Assembly (NCBI GenBank): GCA_022824465.1 | Contig: JAJDZV010000013.1 | Coordinates: 1-45,456, forward strand | Reading direction: 5' to 3' | From: Anaerolineae bacterium | GTDB lineage: Bacteria > Chloroflexota > Anaerolineae > Aggregatilineales > Phototrophicaceae | DNA: 45,456 nt | In this document: piece by piece, positions 42,555 to 45,456 of the stretch | Layout: every line of letters starts with the position of its first letter | How positions within the stretch are numbered: position 1 is the stretch's first letter | Translations under genes and position numbers: made by a program | Notes under the pieces: generated by a model | Database searches by the model: none | What the model saw: the letters and a program-made list of their open reading frames with translations, nothing else | What the model was told of the DNA's origin: nothing

Positions 42555-44428
42555 GCGTGGACCGTGAAACGGACGACATCCACCGAGCGTTCGAAGGCTT
42601 GCGGACCGCTCTCCAGTTCGCCGGGCTGGCTGGCAAGCGTTTCGCGGTGATATACGATGAGCCTGACGACATGTTCTCCGGCTGAAAGGCTGGACAGATC
42701 AAATTCGGCAATGTCGATGGGATCTCCGCTGATAACTTTATCGAACTGCCCGACTTTGCTTCCGTCGCTGTCGAAGATCTGCAGCGTGAACGCATAGTCT
42801 TTGTCGATTGCCTGTCGCCATCTGAGGTATAGGGCCAGCGACTCTGACTGCAGATCGGTTGCCAGGTTGCCCAGCTCGGCGCCGTTGTCGTAGCGGATGG
42901 CGAAGGGCTGCTCATCCGTGACCAGTTCGCAAGGAATCGACGGCTTCAAGTAATAATCTATGATGCTTTCCGGTTTTTCCACAAATCGCTTGCAGAAGCG
43001 GAATAGCCGCGTGAACCAAGCGAAATCGCTTTCAAGCTCGGATTCGTTGGTAAGCGCGGGATTATGAATCAGCCAGATGCCTTGGCTGTTGCTAGCGATG
43101 GCTTCGGGCGACGCATAGGTGGACAGCGAGCTTTCAATCAGCAGGCGCCCCTGCTCATCGCGCGACATGTTCAAGACGTGCTCCCAATCAGAAAGTTGAT
43201 GGCGGTAATAGGGCAGCGCCATGTTAATCGCGCTCGAGTGATCGGGCAGAAAGCTCAAGATGGGCTCGTTGAAACCCGGCAGCTTGGCGGATTCATAAAT
43301 GAAGTCCTGGTAATGCGGGACCTTTTCCAGGTCCAAGGAGCGTCGATTGCTAAAGACCTCCAAGTCCTCTGAGCCGGCGTATGCCAATGAAGCAACGAGC
43401 CAAGCCACCAAGAACGGCAGTCGCAGCGCTTGCCAGCCAGGCAAGCGACACAGGGCGATTGCGTAAGCGCAGCTCAATGGCAGGGTCAGAATCAGCGTGT
43501 AGCGCATCCGCCTCGCGACCAGTATGGGCGAGACCTCGTTCACAAGCAAGATCAGCGCGAACAAGGTCATCGCAGTCGCCGCCAGGAAGCGCTCGCCGTC
43601 GGTCAAGCGCCTGCGATTGATTATCAACAGGGCGGAGGCGGCCAAGGGCAAAACCCAAAGACCGTTGGCGTAGATGCGCGAAAGCGCCGCAAGCGCTTCG
43701 GGCAAGCTCAACAGTGACTTGGCGAGTGAACTCTGGCTGCGCGAGAATCCGCGAAGAGCGACCGGTAACCAGGGAGTGAAAAGGAGGCAAGCCATCGCCA
43801 CCACAGCAACAATGAGCAACCAGCGTCTGTCCTTTTTCGCGAATGCCAAGTGGTATATGGCAACGGACGCCAGAAGCAGCGCGCCGACATAGTGAAGATA
43901 CAGGATGCCCGCCACCGATGCGAAAAGAGACAGCCACATCCAGCGCGTCGACTTTGGCGCATTGAGAAGTCGCCAATAGCTCCAGAGCACCCAGCCACTA
44001 GCCAATGGCAATAGCGAATACACCCGGGCAATCTGCGAATAGTACTGGAGAAATGCGAAGAGAGCCAAGATGAAGGGCGCGGCAAGCGCCGCTCTGCGAT
44101 CCCTTGTGAGCAGCGCAAGACGATACGACAGCGCTACGCCCAGGAGGGCAAAATACACCGATGCCAGCCGCGCTTGGAACATGTCTTCGCCGACTATCCG
44201 GCGCCAGATATTCAGGATCAAGGCGTAGCCCGGGGCATGTTCCGGGCTTAGCTTCGCTACGCTCTGAATCGTTTGGGGCAGGCTGAAGGAATCCTTCAAT
44301 GAGAGTCCGTACAGATGCTTTATGGAATCGAGGTCGTCAATGGTTACGGGCCGGCTGTTGAGCTTTGCGATATTGATCGCGAAGACAACAAGCAGGCAAA
44401 GAAGAACAGCGCTTTTGTGAAGGCTCAT
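42551..44428 (-). CDS. GT-C-type (PMT/ArnT-like) membrane glycosyltransferase
   Basis: This 625-residue paralogue of the next gene (40614-42554) is alike along its length: first-loop acidic pair DDLDSIKHL, EHAPGYALILNIWRRIVGED, a ten-or-more-helix membrane core, and the same C-terminal module (IRYDNGAELGNLATDLQSES, FTLQIFDSDGSKVGQFDKV). One shared phrase, VPHYQDFIYESAKLPGFNEP, matches TPHYQDFIYDSGKLPGHNEL in the neighbour, so the pair arose by tandem duplication. I choose ATG 44428 because a minus-strand TATAAT (44484-44489) lies inside the longer frame that opens with TTG at 44509. It is the first gene of the pair. Substrate unknown. Confidence 0.85.
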   Translation of the reverse strand: MSLHKSAVLLCLLVVFAINIAKLNSRPVTIDDLDSIKHLYGLSLKDSFSLPQTIQSVAKLSPEHAPGYALILNIWRRIVGEDMFQARLASVYFALLGVALSYRLALLTRDRRAALAAPFILALFAFLQYYSQIARVYSLLPLASGWVLWSYWRLLNAPKSTRWMWLSLFASVAGILYLHYVGALLLASVAIYHLAFAKKDRRWLLIVAVVAMACLLFTPWLPVALRGFSRSQSSLAKSLLSLPEALAALSRIYANGLWVLPLAASALLIINRRRLTDGERFLAATAMTLFALILLVNEVSPILVARRMRYTLILTLPLSCAYAIALCRLPGWQALRLPFLVAWLVASLAYAGSEDLEVFSNRRSLDLEKVPHYQDFIYESAKLPGFNEPILSFLPDHSSAINMALPYYRHQLSDWEHVLNMSRDEQGRLLIESSLSTYASPEAIASNSQGIWLIHNPALTNESELESDFAWFTRLFRFCKRFVEKPESIIDYYLKPSIPCELVTDEQPFAIRYDNGAELGNLATDLQSESLALYLRWRQAIDKDYAFTLQIFDSDGSKVGQFDKVISGDPIDIAEFDLSSLSAGEHVVRLIVYHRETLASQPGELESGPQAFERSVDVVRFTVHA

Positions 44429-44483
44429 GGCAAGAGGTCTAGGCGTCCGTTGATGAAGATCTTGGCACGGTGTCTGGCATTCA

Positions 44484-44489
44484 ATTATA
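44484..44489 (-). promoter_or_regulatory. -10 element for the glycosyltransferase pair
   Basis: A perfect TATAAT on the minus strand is about 55 bases upstream of ATG 44428. A matching -35 is weak (TCTTTG at 44512-44507, 17 bases away). Confidence 0.4.
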
Positions 44490-44509
44490 GCGAAAGTAGG
44501 AAATAGCAA

Positions 44510-44892
44510 AGAATGAAACGTTGCCGATACCTATGCCGCAGACCGCAAGCGCGCGCAGCTGCCGGCAATTCCAGCGGCGGCGAGGCATCATCTGCTTCCG
44601 CCGAATGACACAATCCGGACAGAAACCGACGAAGTAGGCGCCGATTGATACGCGGATTGCGACTGCGGCGAGCAGCCTGTCCCTATCTCGTGGTATCGGT
44701 TTTCGGCATATAGATCTTTTGCGCCGTTCATGTCGCGCGCCAACGACTCCGCTGAACACAAAGGATTTTACAGCGCTGATAGCGGATGTTCACGTCTTGT
44801 CCGGCTGCGCGTATTACTCGCGCGCCATGTCGAAGGGCTATGCGATCGGCTAAAGCAATGGACCTTGCACGCAACCGTCGTGGGAAGCAAAA
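44510..44892. other. Spacer downstream of the rRNA operon
   Basis: I see no gene, tRNA or repeat in these 383 bases. Overlapping short frames on both strands look like shadows. It is the trailer region after 5S rRNA read on the minus strand and the upstream region of the glycosyltransferase pair. Confidence 0.55.
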
Positions 44893-45060
44893 AGAGGGGG
44901 CGGGCAAAGCAGGGAAGTGTTGGCGGCGGCATACTCTCCCACATCGTCTCCAATGCAGTACCATCTGCGCTCGCGGGCTTAACTGCCGGGTTCGGGATGA
45001 TGCCGGGTGTACCCCCGCGGCTCTAGCCACCAACACTCCGCTGCCATGCCCGCCCCCTCT
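44893..45060 (-). ncRNA. Extended base-paired stem around 5S rRNA (precursor processing stem)
   Basis: AGAGGGGGCGGGCA (44893-44906) and its perfect complement TGCCCGCCCCCTCT (45047-45060) flank the 5S gene. Between these arms and the 5S helix I there is further pairing with few mismatches, so mature 5S would sit on a stalk of about 35 base pairs. Such stalks are processing substrates in precursor rRNA, for example for RNase III. On the minus strand the 3' arm is followed by several T residues, so it could also help terminate transcription. Confidence 0.7.
44918..45035 (-). rRNA. rrf: 5S ribosomal RNA
   Basis: The minus strand gives a 118-base sequence whose ends pair (TGTTGGTGGC with GCCGCCAACA, helix I). 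The core contains the conserved CCCGAACCCGGCAGTTAAG and GATGGTACTGC segments and ends with GGGAGAGTA before helix I closes. It follows 23S in the normal 23S-5S order. Ends are set from helix I and may be off by one or two bases. Confidence 0.95.
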
Positions 45061-45149
45061 TCTGTAGGCGGTCTCATGTCAGCTCATAATCAACGCTTGG
45101 CATTCATACCTGGCGCGCGCGCCATAACAACCAGACATCCCGCACGATG

Positions 45150-45456
<307 letters not shown>

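Overview
The window is a GC-rich (roughly 58-60 %, by eye) bacterial chromosome segment with densely packed genes. Several traits fit Chloroflexota, perhaps an Anaerolineae-like lineage: a PUCC-type MFS protein, zinc-ribbon plus YbjN proteins, many large GT-C membrane proteins, and short palindromic intergenic repeats. That assignment is inference; the partial 23S rRNA at the right edge could settle it.

Layout. (1) 1-6248: the C-terminal end of a GT-C-type membrane glycosyltransferase, then a strong promoter, a complete T-box leader with an anti-terminator/terminator switch, and pheS - glycosyltransferase - pheT. (2) 6260-12158: 2-hydroxyacid dehydrogenase, two small unknown genes (the second broken by an in-frame stop), fabI, divergent PUCC-MFS and Usp genes, and a translationally coupled thiamine pyrophosphokinase/DUF402 pair. 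(3) 12159-18474: hydantoinase/oxoprolinase B and A subunits, unusually separated by hsp20 and about 1.4 kb of repeat-rich DNA without a credible gene, then a RidA-like gene. (4) 18641-24973: a catalytically dead trypsin-like protein with zinc ribbons coupled to a YbjN protein; an AT-richer HEPN + DUF262 defence-like pair whose DUF262 gene carries an in-frame amber codon; a phosphotransferase; a DtxR-family regulator that has lost core metal ligands; a P-loop kinase of the UPF0200 type; and a HIT gene with an in-frame TGA. (5) 25010-35315: alpha/beta hydrolase, then a branched-chain-amino-acid-type ABC transporter operon (livG - acyl-CoA ligase - livH - livM - substrate-binding protein - livF) followed by a PaaK-like CoA ligase. 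Import and CoA activation of a carboxylic acid is the likely joint task. (6) 35394-44428: a secreted S41 peptidase with a C-terminal PPC domain, and three more glycosyltransferase-like membrane proteins, two of them in a 4-nt overlapping operon. (7) 44893-45456: 5S rRNA on a long processing stem and the 3' end of 23S rRNA, both on the minus strand.

The most striking themes are: (a) five members of one GT-C family with a shared C-terminal module, one of them placed inside the T-box-controlled pheS-pheT operon; (b) three genes, each interrupted by a single in-frame stop (TAA, TAG, TGA) with the frame open on both sides; (c) degenerate-site proteins (a pseudo-protease, a metal-site-deficient DtxR homologue) in apparently intact genes; and (d) a family of about 25-30 bp palindromic repeats in intergenic spaces. 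No CRISPR array, tRNA, insertion sequence or transposase was recognised.
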